DNA from: Paenibacillus mangrovi
GTDB lineage: Bacteria > Bacillota > Bacilli > Paenibacillales > Paenibacillaceae
Length of the DNA stretch: 64,000 nt
Direction: 5' to 3'
Assembly (NCBI RefSeq): GCF_022898935.1
Contig: NZ_JALIRP010000008.1
Span: 186,001-250,000, forward strand
Part shown: positions 42,027-50,217 of the stretch, piece by piece
Layout: every line of letters starts with the position of its first letter
Position numbering within the stretch: position 1 is the first letter of the stretch
Notes under the pieces: generated by a model
The model's database searches: none
Seen by the model: the letters and a program-made list of their open reading frames with translations, nothing else
What the model was told of the DNA's origin: nothing
Program-made: the position numbers and the translations under genes

Positions 42027-42911
42027 ATGATCACCGATACATTGAAAGTGTTTGTTACGGTAGCCGAGCAGCGGAACTTTTCCCAGGCCGCCAAATTGCT
42101 TAATCTGTCCCAGCCAGGCGTGAGTCTTCATATCCGAAATCTTGAGAACGAGTTCGGTACCAAATTGATGCACCGCTCACCCAAGCTGGTTAAATTAACC
42201 GAAGCCGGAGAAATATTGTTTGGCAAGGCACAGCAGATCCTGGCGATGTATGATGAAGCGAAGCAGGATATTTACATGCTGAGAGACGAGGTAACAGGCT
42301 CTTTGTCTATGGGGGCAAGCTTTACGATCGGAGAGTATATTTTGCCGCGGGTGCTTGCGGAGTATGCCCAGCAGTACCCTCTCGTGGATGTGCAGGTTCA
42401 TATCAGCAACTCGGACAATATTTTGCAGGACGTCCGGGCAGGACGTTTCCATATCGGTTTAGTCGAAGGTAAAGTTGACGCAAAGGACCTGCAGGTCACT
42501 CCCTTTATGAAAGATGAAATGGTCCTGGTTGCCTCCCCTGATCATCTGCTCGCTTCTGGAAAAAGCGTTGACGTAAGCCAGCTTCAAGGCCATGTCTGGG
42601 TGATGCGGGAGACGGGCTCAGGTACACGTGCATATAGTGACAGATTAATTCAGGATAGCGGCTTGTCCGTTAAGCGCAGCTTTGTGTTTAACAGCAGCCA
42701 GAGTGTAAAGGAAGCCGTAACCTGGGGGCTCGGTATCGCCCTTCTGTCGCGCTGGGTCGTCTGCAAGGAACTTGAGAGCGGCGAGCTCTGTGAAATTCCC
42801 ATCCGCGGAATGAAGATCAGCCGGGATCTGTCCCTGCTGCAGAGCAAGGATGAGCCGGCTGTCATGGCGGTGCTGAAGTTTATTCAAACCTTGAATCAAA
42901 ACGTTCAATAG
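42027..42911 (+). CDS. LysR-family regulator, CysL/YeiE type
   Basis: A 294-aa regulator with an N-terminal winged helix (FSQAAKLLNLSQPGVSLHIRNLENEFGTKLMHR, about 17-49) and a periplasmic-binding-like effector domain. The close resemblance to the CysL/YeiE branch, plus the divergent yeiH-type gene, points to control of sulfur or anion metabolism. GGAGG lies 7 nt before the ATG. It ends 2 bp from the convergent formate channel gene. Confidence 0.9.
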   Translation: MITDTLKVFVTVAEQRNFSQAAKLLNLSQPGVSLHIRNLENEFGTKLMHRSPKLVKLTEAGEILFGKAQQILAMYDEAKQDIYMLRDEVTGSLSMGASFTIGEYILPRVLAEYAQQYPLVDVQVHISNSDNILQDVRAGRFHIGLVEGKVDAKDLQVTPFMKDEMVLVASPDHLLASGKSVDVSQLQGHVWVMRETGSGTRAYSDRLIQDSGLSVKRSFVFNSSQSVKEAVTWGLGIALLSRWVVCKELESGELCEIPIRGMKISRDLSLLQSKDEPAVMAVLKFIQTLNQNVQ

Positions 42912-42913
42912 CT

Positions 42914-43729
42914 TTATGCGGATTTCTGACTTTCCTGCTGCTTCAGAACAGCGGCGGAGCCAGCAGGCTGGCGGTATGCGACGAAGTATGCCCCTGCAAC
43001 GAAAATTGCGCCTCCAACCACGTTGCCTAGGAATACCGCAACAAAGTTTGGGAAATATTGTGCCCAAGTCATTTGTCCGGCGAAAATGGCGGCTGGAATC
43101 ACGAACATATTCGCAACAACGTGCTGGAAGCCGATAGCGACAAAGGCCATAACCGGGAACCACATGCCGGCGATTTTCCCGGCAAAATCTTTCGCGCCGA
43201 AAGCGAGCCAGACAGCAAGACATACGAGCCAGTTGCAGCCGATGCCAGACACAAATGCCTGTATAAAAGTATCATTGACCTTGGCACCTGCAATGGCTGT
43301 CGTCTTCGGCAAGAAAGCGCCTTCGGTAAGGCCAACCACATGCCCAAAGAAATACGCGACGAACACTGCGCCTAGGAAGTTTGCAATGGTCACCACAATC
43401 CAGTTTCTCAGTACGGCTCCGAAACCGATTTTACGTGAAAACCATGCCATTGGCAGCGTCATCATATTGCCTGTCAAGAGTTCTCCGCCTGCAAGCAACG
43501 TCAGAATCAGACCTACAGGAAACACGCAGGCTCCCAGAAAGCCCGCAAACGAACCCCATTCCTTAGGCGCCGTTCCGATGACACGGATATCCAGCAGGAA
43601 TCCCAGAGCAATAAAAGCTCCGCCCAAAAAGCCCAGAACCAGCAGTGAGGACAGGGATGCTCTGGCCTTCTTCTCCCCTGTTTCTGCAGCAATGTCTTTA
43701 ATCTGCTGTGGTGAGTAAAACGATGACAT
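42914..43729 (-). CDS. Formate/nitrite transporter (FNT family)
   Basis: A 271-aa pentameric channel protein with six helices and two broken-helix FNT signatures (GGELLTGNMMTLPMAW and GIGCNWLVCLAVWLAFGAKD). Conserved FNT His in GFQHVVANMFVIP. Corresponds to YrhG in the B. subtilis formate locus and, given fdhD and formate dehydrogenase nearby, formate is the probable substrate rather than nitrite. GGAGG lies 8 nt before ATG 43729. It is preceded by a 215-nt leader containing an intrinsic terminator. Confidence 0.92.
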   Translation of the reverse strand: MSSFYSPQQIKDIAAETGEKKARASLSSLLVLGFLGGAFIALGFLLDIRVIGTAPKEWGSFAGFLGACVFPVGLILTLLAGGELLTGNMMTLPMAWFSRKIGFGAVLRNWIVVTIANFLGAVFVAYFFGHVVGLTEGAFLPKTTAIAGAKVNDTFIQAFVSGIGCNWLVCLAVWLAFGAKDFAGKIAGMWFPVMAFVAIGFQHVVANMFVIPAAIFAGQMTWAQYFPNFVAVFLGNVVGGAIFVAGAYFVAYRQPAGSAAVLKQQESQKSA

Positions 43730-43782
43730 AACTTATACCTCCATAAACTTTTTTCAAATGCTGCTCTTTTCGAAAACACAAC

Positions 43783-43945
43783 AAAAAAACCGCCACGAAT
43801 CCTTCTGATCAAAAGAAATACGATACAGAAAGATTAGTGCCGGTTAATTCTCCTACCCGTTTCCTATAGGAGCATCAATCACACGTTCATTTCAATCAAT
43901 AGAGAAGCTGCAACACCTACAGCCCTTCCATTGCTATGACATTTC
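43783..43945 (-). ncRNA. Uncharacterised leader RNA with intrinsic terminator upstream of the formate channel
   Basis: Minus-strand RNA from about 43945. An early GAA..GCTG/CAGC-TTC hairpin is followed by CTCCTA/TAGGAG enclosing AGGAAACGGG. It ends in an 18-bp stem (43826-43843 with 43790-43807, two mismatches) and seven Ts (43783-43789), 54 nt before the start codon. GATTGATGC (43872-43880) could pair with GCACTAATC in the terminator's 5' arm (8 of 9 pairs) as an antiterminator. It matches no riboswitch class I know. Together with its promoter it accounts for the 301-bp gap 43730-44030. Confidence 0.6.
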
Positions 43946-43951
43946 ATACAC

Positions 43952-43980
43952 ATGATAAACATACGATCGGTTTTTGTCAA
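43952..43980 (-). promoter_or_regulatory. Promoter of the formate channel leader
   Basis: On the minus strand, a perfect TTGACA (43975-43980), 17 bp, TATCAT (43952-43957). It lies 223 nt upstream of the channel start codon and just downstream of the moaA stop. Confidence 0.85.
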
Positions 43981-44030
43981 GAATGTGAACGTAAAGATTT
44001 TGTATAACCAAAATTTCAACTGTCTAAATT

Positions 44031-45044
44031 TTATCCGCCGATCCGCGACATCTCTACTTTGGCTCCTCCGCCCTGCCCTTCTCTTGCCGATTCACGCTCC
44101 AGAGAATATTGGTCATGGCGTCCACGCCATATGGATGTAATCCGCTCCGCAATCTCGTCATCGGAAGCATCCGAGCGCAGTAGTTCGCGCAAATCATGTC
44201 CTTTGGTCGCAAACAGACAGGTATAGAACATGCCATCAGCTGACAGTCTTCCCCTCGTACAGGTGGAACAGAAAGCATCGCTGACAGAAGAAATCACGCC
44301 GATTTCGCCTTTACCGTCCAGGAAACGGAAGCGTGAAGCCACTTCACCCGTATAATTGGGATCCGCAGGCTCAAGCGGAAACTCGGCACTAATCCTCTCC
44401 ACGATTTCCTTTTTGCTGACCACATGCTTCCAGTCCCAGCCATTGCTATTGCCAACGTCCATGTATTCAATCATGCGCAGGATATGGCCTTTTTCACGAA
44501 AATAACGGACCATAGGCAGCAGCGCATGTTCATTCACGCCTTTTTGCACCACCATGTTCACTTTCACCAGCAGACCCGCTTCCGCAGCGGCATCAATACC
44601 GTCCAGAACCTGCTGCACACGGGCCTTGCCGCCGTTCATTCTCATGAACGTCTCGTCGTCCAGCGCATCCAAGCTGACCGCGACGCGCATGAGCCCCGCC
44701 TCGCGCAGCTTCGCAGCCTGCTGTGCCAGCAAACTCCCGTTAGTGGTCAATGCGATATCCTTGACCCCTTGAGTCTGGGATATGCCTGCAATGATTTCGG
44801 GCAGCTCCTTGCGCAGGATCGGCTCGCCGCCGGTTATGCGCATTTTTTGTACGCCAAGGCGCGCAAAAATCCGCGCAATCCTGACCGTTTCATCGACCGA
44901 AAGAATATCGCCTCGGGATAAAAACGGATAATCTTGATTAAAGATCTCTTCCGGCATGCAGTAGCGGCACCGGAAATTGCAGCGGTCCGTCACGGAAATC
45001 CGCAGGTCTCGAAGTATGCGATTGTAATAATCATTGGTTTCCAT
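44031..45044 (-). CDS. moaA: GTP 3',8-cyclase MoaA
   Basis: A 337-aa radical SAM enzyme converting GTP to 3',8-cH2GTP, the first step of molybdopterin synthesis. N-terminal cluster motif CNFRCRYC (Cys22/26/29 from ATG 45044), SAM-binding ITGGEP, C-terminal second cluster CSTC plus a Cys in FYTCLF, and the C-terminal GG dipeptide needed for activity. ATG 45044 has GGAG 8 nt upstream; the longer GTG start overlaps that site. Its location next to a molybdenum formate dehydrogenase explains its presence; no other moa/moe genes are in the window. Confidence 0.95.
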   Translation of the reverse strand: METNDYYNRILRDLRISVTDRCNFRCRYCMPEEIFNQDYPFLSRGDILSVDETVRIARIFARLGVQKMRITGGEPILRKELPEIIAGISQTQGVKDIALTTNGSLLAQQAAKLREAGLMRVAVSLDALDDETFMRMNGGKARVQQVLDGIDAAAEAGLLVKVNMVVQKGVNEHALLPMVRYFREKGHILRMIEYMDVGNSNGWDWKHVVSKKEIVERISAEFPLEPADPNYTGEVASRFRFLDGKGEIGVISSVSDAFCSTCTRGRLSADGMFYTCLFATKGHDLRELLRSDASDDEIAERITSIWRGRHDQYSLERESAREGQGGGAKVEMSRIGG

Positions 45045-45080
45045 GATGCTCACTCCATTTCAGTGCACAAAATAACCCGG

Positions 45081-45914
45081 CTACTCCACATCCGCCGTGT
45101 TTTTGTCTAGCTGCCCCCTGCACTCGATAATGCGCTGCGGGTGGGTGTATACGTTACAAGAGCTGCCGCGTACAAAACCGACAGCCGTAATCCCCAGATT
45201 TTCCGCAAGCTCAAGCGCCAGCGCCGTTGGCGCCGACTTGGACAGAATCACGCCGCAGCCGATTTTCGCGACTTTAAGCAGAATTTCAGAAGAAATTCTA
45301 CCGCTGAACACGATGATTTTATCGTTCATGGGAATATCCTGTTTCAGGCAGTGACCATAGATTTTATCAAGCGCATTATGCCGCCCGATATCCATCCGCT
45401 CCAGCAGTATACCGCTGCGGTCGCATAGAGCTGCATTATGTACACCGCCCGTTTTGCTGAAGGTTTCTGCGTTCTCCTGCATCGTTCTGACCAGCCGGAA
45501 AATATCGTCAAAGGACAGCTCGACAGGTACATCATGCAGCCGCTTGGCCGTCTTCGCGTCATTGAAAAAAACAAATCCCTGACGGCTTGCGCCGCAGCAG
45601 GATGTTACATACCGCTTGCTGTACATCTGACGGTGGAGTGGGCTCCACCTACTGACCGTGGCGTGGACGAAGCCCTCGTCCTCCTGAACCCACAGGTCCT
45701 CTATTTCATCGATTCCGGAGATCACTCCCTCCGAAGCAAGATAGCCAACAGCCATATCCTCAATATATTCAGGCGTGCAGACCAGTGTAGCGAATTCTTC
45801 ACCGTTTATTTTGATCGTTACTGGATGTTCGGTGACTATGAGATCCTTTTTCTCCGTTATGTGGCCTTGCTCGTAGCGGATAATGTTCCCCTTTTCTCTC
45901 GTCACATCGTTCAT
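45081..45914 (-). CDS. fdhD: Formate dehydrogenase sulfurtransferase FdhD
   Basis: A 277-aa FdhD-family protein that transfers sulfur from a cysteine desulfurase to the molybdenum cofactor, required for formate dehydrogenase activity. The mobile loop carries the paired cysteines SCCGASRQ; the C-terminal half has SGRISSEILLKVAKIGCGVILSKSAPT, typical of the family. It lies between moaA (36 bp downstream) and the DUF2294 gene (7 bp upstream), so probably one transcript. Confidence 0.93.
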   Translation of the reverse strand: MNDVTREKGNIIRYEQGHITEKKDLIVTEHPVTIKINGEEFATLVCTPEYIEDMAVGYLASEGVISGIDEIEDLWVQEDEGFVHATVSRWSPLHRQMYSKRYVTSCCGASRQGFVFFNDAKTAKRLHDVPVELSFDDIFRLVRTMQENAETFSKTGGVHNAALCDRSGILLERMDIGRHNALDKIYGHCLKQDIPMNDKIIVFSGRISSEILLKVAKIGCGVILSKSAPTALALELAENLGITAVGFVRGSSCNVYTHPQRIIECRGQLDKNTADVE

Positions 45915-45921
45915 CGGTTTC

Positions 45922-46269
45922 TCATCCCTGTTCTATATTTTTTTCAAACAAGAATACGGAAATAGCCACATCTTCATCGACCTTAATGTCATTAAACAAA
46001 TGAATCAGCTTCGAACCGCAAAGTTCTTCCAAGCCTTCCGGAACCTTGCATTTGTATAGCTCTTGGATCATATGTGTTCTGGCACTGTGTACCATTTTTT
46101 TGCCTTCAGGCGTTTGCGCGATAAATTTTTCCGTAGGGGTAAAATTCCCATACATCCGGGTGATCGCCATGTTCTCCACAAAGGTGGTATGAATGCGCTC
46201 CGGGCCTTTGCCAAACGTGTCTTTTCTGACTTTCCGGATAATATCGTTAAACGCAACTTCTTTTTTCAT
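45922..46269 (-). CDS. DUF2294 protein (YrhF-like)
   Basis: A 115-aa cytoplasmic protein of DUF2294, the relative of B. subtilis YrhF encoded in the same formate dehydrogenase neighbourhood. Signatures: GKGPERIHTTFVENMAITRMYG and VDEDVAISVFLFE. Biochemical role unknown; consistent clustering with formate dehydrogenases suggests an accessory function. First gene of the minus-strand operon, with its own promoter, divergent from the dehydrogenase gene. Confidence 0.85.
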   Translation of the reverse strand: MKKEVAFNDIIRKVRKDTFGKGPERIHTTFVENMAITRMYGNFTPTEKFIAQTPEGKKMVHSARTHMIQELYKCKVPEGLEELCGSKLIHLFNDIKVDEDVAISVFLFEKNIEQG

Positions 46270-46297
46270 CCCTCAATCACCTCATTACAAGTTTAAC

Positions 46298-46326
46298 ACT
46301 ATACTAAATCCTAGTAACAATGTACA
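46298..46326 (-). promoter_or_regulatory. Promoter of the DUF2294-fdhD-moaA operon
   Basis: On the minus strand, TGTACA (46321-46326), 17 bp, TATAGT (46298-46303), 29 nt upstream of the ATG. Confidence 0.65.
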
Positions 46327-46383
46327 GGACGATTTCGAAAAAAACAGAAGGCTTAGGTTTTGGCTATGACAAATAATTCATTC

Positions 46384-46413
46384 TTGAATTTGTTCAAGCC
46401 GGAGTAGTATAAT
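46384..46413 (+). promoter_or_regulatory. Promoter of the formate dehydrogenase leader
   Basis: TTGAAT (46384-46389), 18 bp, TATAAT (46408-46413). It lies about 200 nt upstream of the dehydrogenase start, leaving a long leader. Confidence 0.7.
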
Positions 46414-46419
46414 CATTGG

Positions 46420-46537
46420 CGAGACACAGTTTTGACAAAATAACGGAATGATCAGTTTAGTAGGCCATTGCTAATCGGTTACTCCACTACAACCTGCCGC
46501 ACCAGAACTAGCGGACCGGGTTTAGTGGAGTTTTTTG
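46420..46537 (+). ncRNA. Uncharacterised leader RNA with intrinsic terminator upstream of formate dehydrogenase
   Basis: Ends in ACTCCACTA (46491-46499) pairing perfectly with TAGTGGAGT (46523-46531), with inner AACC/GGGTT and CCGC/GCGG pairs and a T run (46531-46536). The start codon is 83 nt further. TAGTAGG (46458-46464) could pair with the terminator 5' arm (6 of 7 pairs) as an antiterminator, and CATTGGC/GGCCATTG may form the base of an aptamer. It matches no riboswitch known to me. The remainder of the 350-bp gap 46270-46619 holds the two divergent promoters and a TTTTGACAAAA palindrome near 46433-46443. Confidence 0.55.
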
Positions 46538-46619
46538 TTTATGGGCATTTTTGTATGCATTTGCAAAGGGTAGTGGATTTTCCGTTATCGAGAAAAAATT
46601 GGGGAAATGAGGTTATTTC

Positions 46620-49556
46620 GTGAGCCAGGAAACTGTAAGTATAACTTTGAACGGACAAAAGGTTGAAGTCAAAGAGGGCATGACGGTACTCGAGGCGATT
46701 AATCTCGCGGGCCTTTCACACCCTCAAATTTGTTATGTACCTGAAGTCGACCCGATTCAAACATGCGATACCTGCATTGTTGAAATTAACGGGCAATTAC
46801 AACGTGCATGCTCCACCAAAGCGGCAAGCGGCATGGACATCAAGCTTTCCTCGAAAAGAGCGAAGGAAGCGCAAACCGAAGCGATGGACCGGATTCTTGA
46901 AAACCACTTGCTATACTGCACCGTATGCGACAACAACAATGGCAACTGTAAAGTGCATAACACGGCCGAGCTAATGGAAATCGAGCATCAAAAATATCCT
47001 TACCGGCCGAAGGTCGACGCCTCTGAAGTCGATATGTCCCATCCATTTTACCGCTATGACCCGAACCAATGTATCGCCTGCGGTCAATGCGTGGAGGTCT
47101 GCCAGAACCTGCAGGTCAATGAAACCCTGTCGATCGACTGGGAAGCGGATATTCCGCGTGTCCGTTGGGACGCTGGTTCATCCATCAACGACTCCTCCTG
47201 CGTCAGCTGCGGACAATGCGTAACGATCTGTCCTTGCAACGCCCTGATGGAAAAATCGATGCTCGGTGAAGCCGGCTTTATGACCGGCCTTGACAAACCG
47301 ATTCTCGATCCGATGATCGAGTTGGTCAAAGAGGTGGAGCCAGGCTACAGCAGTATTTTTGCCATCTCCGAAATTGAAGCCGCGATGCGTGACACCAGAA
47401 CACGCAAGACCAAAACGGTCTGCACGTTCTGCGGCGTCGGATGCTCGTTTGAAGTATGGACCAAAGGACGCAAGATTTTGAAAGTACAGCCTTCCCATGA
47501 CGCACCGGTTAATGCGATTTCGACCTGCGTTAAAGGTAAATTCGGCTGGGATTTCGTGAACAGCGAAGAACGCATTACCACTCCGCTGATCCGTCAGGGC
47601 GATGCTTTTGTGGAAGCCACCTGGGATGAAGCACTCTCCCTTGTTGCCGAGCGTCTTAGCGGAATCAAGAAGGAATATGGCTCGAACGCGCTCGGATTCA
47701 TTTCTTCCTCCAAAATTACGAACGAAGAAAACTATGTAATTCAAAAGCTGGCGCGTCAGGTGTTTGAAACGAACAACATCGACAACTGCTCCCGATACTG
47801 CCAATCCCCTGCTTCAGACGGCCTCATGTCCACGGTGGGTATCGGCGGCGATGCAGGCTCCATCAAGGATATCGCTGCGGCGGGACTTGTCATTCTGATC
47901 GGATGTGCACCGGCCGAAGGCCATCCGGTACTGGCAACGCGCATCAAACGCGCTCACAAGCTGCATGGACAAAAGCTGATCGTTGCGGATCTGCGCAAAC
48001 ATGAGATGGCAGAGCGCTCGGATCTCTTTATCCGCCCTAAACAAGGCACCGACTTCGTATGGCTTGCAGCCGTAACGAAATACATGATCGACCAAGGCTG
48101 GCATGACGAAGCTTTCGTACAGCAGCATGTCAATCAGTTCGGTGAATACGCGCAGCTGCTTGAGAAATTCACGCTCGAATTCGCGGAAGCAGAAACCGGC
48201 ATTTCCAAGGATACGCTCATTTCGATCGCTACGATGATTCATGAAGCCGACGGAACCGCCATCTGCTGGGGTATGGGTGTAACCCAGAACGTAGCCGGAT
48301 CGCATACATCCGCTGCTATTTCGAATCTGCTGCTTGCAACGGGCAACTACATGCGTCCGGGCGCTGGTGCTTATCCGCTCCGCGGCCACAACAACGTACA
48401 AGGCGCCTGTGACATGGGTACCCTGCCGCCATGGCTGCCGGGCTACCAGCATGTATCGAATGATGAAGCACGTACCCGTTTCGAAAAAGCTTACGGCGTA
48501 AGCATCTCGCCAAAGCCAGGCATGGATAACATCCAGATGCTGGATGCCGTGGAACGCGGCGAGCTGAGGGGCATGTATCTGGTCGGCGAAGACATGGCTT
48601 GGGTCGACTCCAACGCCAACCACGTGCAAGGACTGCTCAGCAAGCTGGACTTCTTCGTCGTTCAGGACGTATTTCTGTCCCAAACGGCGCAGTTTGCCGA
48701 TGTTATTCTGCCTGCCGCTCCTTCTCTGGAGAAGGACGGAACTTTCTCCAATACAGAGCGCCGCGTACAGCGTCTGTACGAGGTAATGAAACCGATGGGC
48801 AATTCCAAACCGGACTGGTGGATTACTACTCAGCTCGCGAAACACCTCGGCTTCGACTGGAACTACAGCCATCCAAGCGAAATCTTCGCGGAAATGGCCA
48901 GCCTGACACCATTCTTCAGCCAAGCTAGCTACGAGGTATTGGAAGGATGGGGAAGCTTTACCTGGGGCTCAACAACAGGAGAAAGCACTCCGCTGCTGTA
49001 TACAGACGGATTCCATTTCCCGGACAAAAAAGCCCGCTTCTCGCTGGTTGACTACATCCCTCCAGTGGAACTCCCAGCTGAGTACGATCTCGTGCTGAAT
49101 AACGGCCGTCTTCTGGAGCAGTTCCATGAAGGCAATATGACGAACAAGTCGCATGGCATCAACCTGAAGCTGCCTGAAGTCTTCGTGGAGATCTCGCCTG
49201 AGCTTGCCGCAGAGCGCGGCCTTGAGAGCGGATCGCTGGTTCGCCTTGAATCGCCTTACGGCGCCCTCAAGCTGAAGGCTTTGGTAACAGACCGTGTGCA
49301 CCGCAATGAAGTGTATGTTCCAATGCACTCCACCAGTCATGAAACGGCAGTCAACCTCCTAACCGGAGGCGCTGTGGATGTTCGAACGCATACACCTGCC
49401 TATAAACAGATGAGAGTCCGGATGCAATCGCTGAACATTAAGGGAGCAAATCCGCTTCCGCTCAGCAATCCGCGCAACAAGAAGCGGCATCCGCAAAACG
49501 GAGTTGAGGTTCAGCGCAAATGGAACCGTCCTGATTATGTTTCTCTGGTGGACTAA
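46620..49556 (+). CDS. Formate dehydrogenase alpha subunit, molybdopterin/Fe-S (YrhE-like)
   Basis: A 978-aa NAD-linked-type formate dehydrogenase catalytic subunit. N-terminal plant-type [2Fe-2S] domain (Cys38, 49, 52, 64), then a His/Cys cluster (His96, Cys100, 103, 110), two [4Fe-4S] sets (Cys151/154/157/161 and Cys194/197/200/204), then the catalytic domain with its own cluster (Cys268/271/275/303). The molybdenum ligand is probably Cys394 (NCSRYCQSP), a cysteine rather than selenocysteine. The C-terminal molydop-binding domain is at about 850-960. GTG 46620 has only a weak TGAGG upstream. Electron-accepting subunits are not adjacent, so the N-terminal electron relay probably docks a separate NADH-reactive partner. 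Confidence 0.93.
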   Translation: MSQETVSITLNGQKVEVKEGMTVLEAINLAGLSHPQICYVPEVDPIQTCDTCIVEINGQLQRACSTKAASGMDIKLSSKRAKEAQTEAMDRILENHLLYCTVCDNNNGNCKVHNTAELMEIEHQKYPYRPKVDASEVDMSHPFYRYDPNQCIACGQCVEVCQNLQVNETLSIDWEADIPRVRWDAGSSINDSSCVSCGQCVTICPCNALMEKSMLGEAGFMTGLDKPILDPMIELVKEVEPGYSSIFAISEIEAAMRDTRTRKTKTVCTFCGVGCSFEVWTKGRKILKVQPSHDAPVNAISTCVKGKFGWDFVNSEERITTPLIRQGDAFVEATWDEALSLVAERLSGIKKEYGSNALGFISSSKITNEENYVIQKLARQVFETNNIDNCSRYCQSPASDGLMSTVGIGGDAGSIKDIAAAGLVILIGCAPAEGHPVLATRIKRAHKLHGQKLIVADLRKHEMAERSDLFIRPKQGTDFVWLAAVTKYMIDQGWHDEAFVQQHVNQFGEYAQLLEKFTLEFAEAETGISKDTLISIATMIHEADGTAICWGMGVTQNVAGSHTSAAISNLLLATGNYMRPGAGAYPLRGHNNVQGACDMGTLPPWLPGYQHVSNDEARTRFEKAYGVSISPKPGMDNIQMLDAVERGELRGMYLVGEDMAWVDSNANHVQGLLSKLDFFVVQDVFLSQTAQFADVILPAAPSLEKDGTFSNTERRVQRLYEVMKPMGNSKPDWWITTQLAKHLGFDWNYSHPSEIFAEMASLTPFFSQASYEVLEGWGSFTWGSTTGESTPLLYTDGFHFPDKKARFSLVDYIPPVELPAEYDLVLNNGRLLEQFHEGNMTNKSHGINLKLPEVFVEISPELAAERGLESGSLVRLESPYGALKLKALVTDRVHRNEVYVPMHSTSHETAVNLLTGGAVDVRTHTPAYKQMRVRMQSLNIKGANPLPLSNPRNKKRHPQNGVEVQRKWNRPDYVSLVD

Positions 49557-49574
49557 AGGAAAGGTGGTACGAAG

Positions 49575-50048
49575 ATGGCAGAGCCCATTTCTATCATAAA
49601 AAAACGTGTACTTAGTGAAGAAGAAGTGAAACAACAGTCGCTGGACCAGCTGAAGGATTCCGTCGCCGAGCATGAACAGGCGATTGAAAAAGCGATTGCC
49701 GTTCTAAGCGAGCTCTATGGGAGCGGCGTATTGGAAGCGGCCGAATCGCTGCTGAAGGCAAAAGCTAAAGTTGCCGAAATCGCCCTTCATCAGGCCAAGC
49801 GTCCGGAAATGACCAATATGATTAATAACGGCCTCGCAGCAGCGGGGGCACTTTCCGCTATCGATCCGGATCAGACCGCTAAGCTGCTAAGCAGTGTCGC
49901 CAAAGGTCTTGAGGAAGCGAAAGAGCCGCAGGATAAAAAGCTGACGATGTTCTCCCTCATGAGCACCCTGAAGGACCCCGACGTGAACCGCGCCATCAGC
50001 TTCGGCCTGCAATTCCTTAAGGGAATGGGCAAAGGTCTCGGCGAATAA
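49575..50048 (+). CDS. DUF1641 protein (YrhD-like)
   Basis: A 157-aa protein of DUF1641, consistently encoded beside this type of formate dehydrogenase. Predicted helical, with a coiled region (QLKDSVAEHEQAIEKAIAVLSELYG) and the family-typical C-terminal LKDPDVNRAISFGLQFLKGMGKGL. It starts 18 nt after the dehydrogenase stop with AAAGGTGG, hence co-translated. Exact function unknown. Confidence 0.88.
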   Translation: MAEPISIIKKRVLSEEEVKQQSLDQLKDSVAEHEQAIEKAIAVLSELYGSGVLEAAESLLKAKAKVAEIALHQAKRPEMTNMINNGLAAAGALSAIDPDQTAKLLSSVAKGLEEAKEPQDKKLTMFSLMSTLKDPDVNRAISFGLQFLKGMGKGLGE

Positions 50049-50062
50049 GTCTAATAGAAAAT

Positions 50063-50097
50063 AAAGAAAACTACCGTATATGCGGTAGTTTTCTTTT
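50063..50097 (+). terminator. Terminator of the formate dehydrogenase operon
   Basis: AAAGAAAACTACCG and CGGTAGTTTTCTTT form a perfect 14-bp stem with a six-base loop and T-rich 3' side. Confidence 0.93.
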
Positions 50098-50109
50098 ATA
50101 TCAATAACA

Positions 50110-50142
50110 AAAAAACAGACCCTGGAGTATCGGGCTCCAGGG
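50110..50142 (-). terminator. Orphan minus-strand terminator
   Basis: On the minus strand CCCTGGAG (from 50142) pairs perfectly with CTCCAGGG (to 50120), followed by TCTG and a seven-T run. No annotated minus-strand gene leads into it; only a 17-codon ORF does. Confidence 0.7.
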
Positions 50143-50217
50143 CTTCAAGCAATCTATTATAAAAGGGGTATGGCTCTATTATAGGAGGCTTATCTTAAAA
50201 TAAGATGAAAAGAACCT

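Noticed and set aside
43023..43718. 231-codon plus-strand frame opposite the formate channel gene
   Set aside because: Shadow of a conserved membrane protein gene; its translation is rich in Pro/Thr/Ala without domain features.
43845..43925. Fluoride (crcB) riboswitch in the formate channel leader
   Set aside because: The CTCCTA/TAGGAG pairing is similar to its expression platform, but the aptamer core (GATGG...CGCC...) is missing and the gene is not a fluoride exporter.
47814..48923. 369-codon minus-strand open frame within formate dehydrogenase
   Set aside because: Antisense to a fully conserved catalytic domain; Cys/His-rich random-looking translation with no ribosome binding site.
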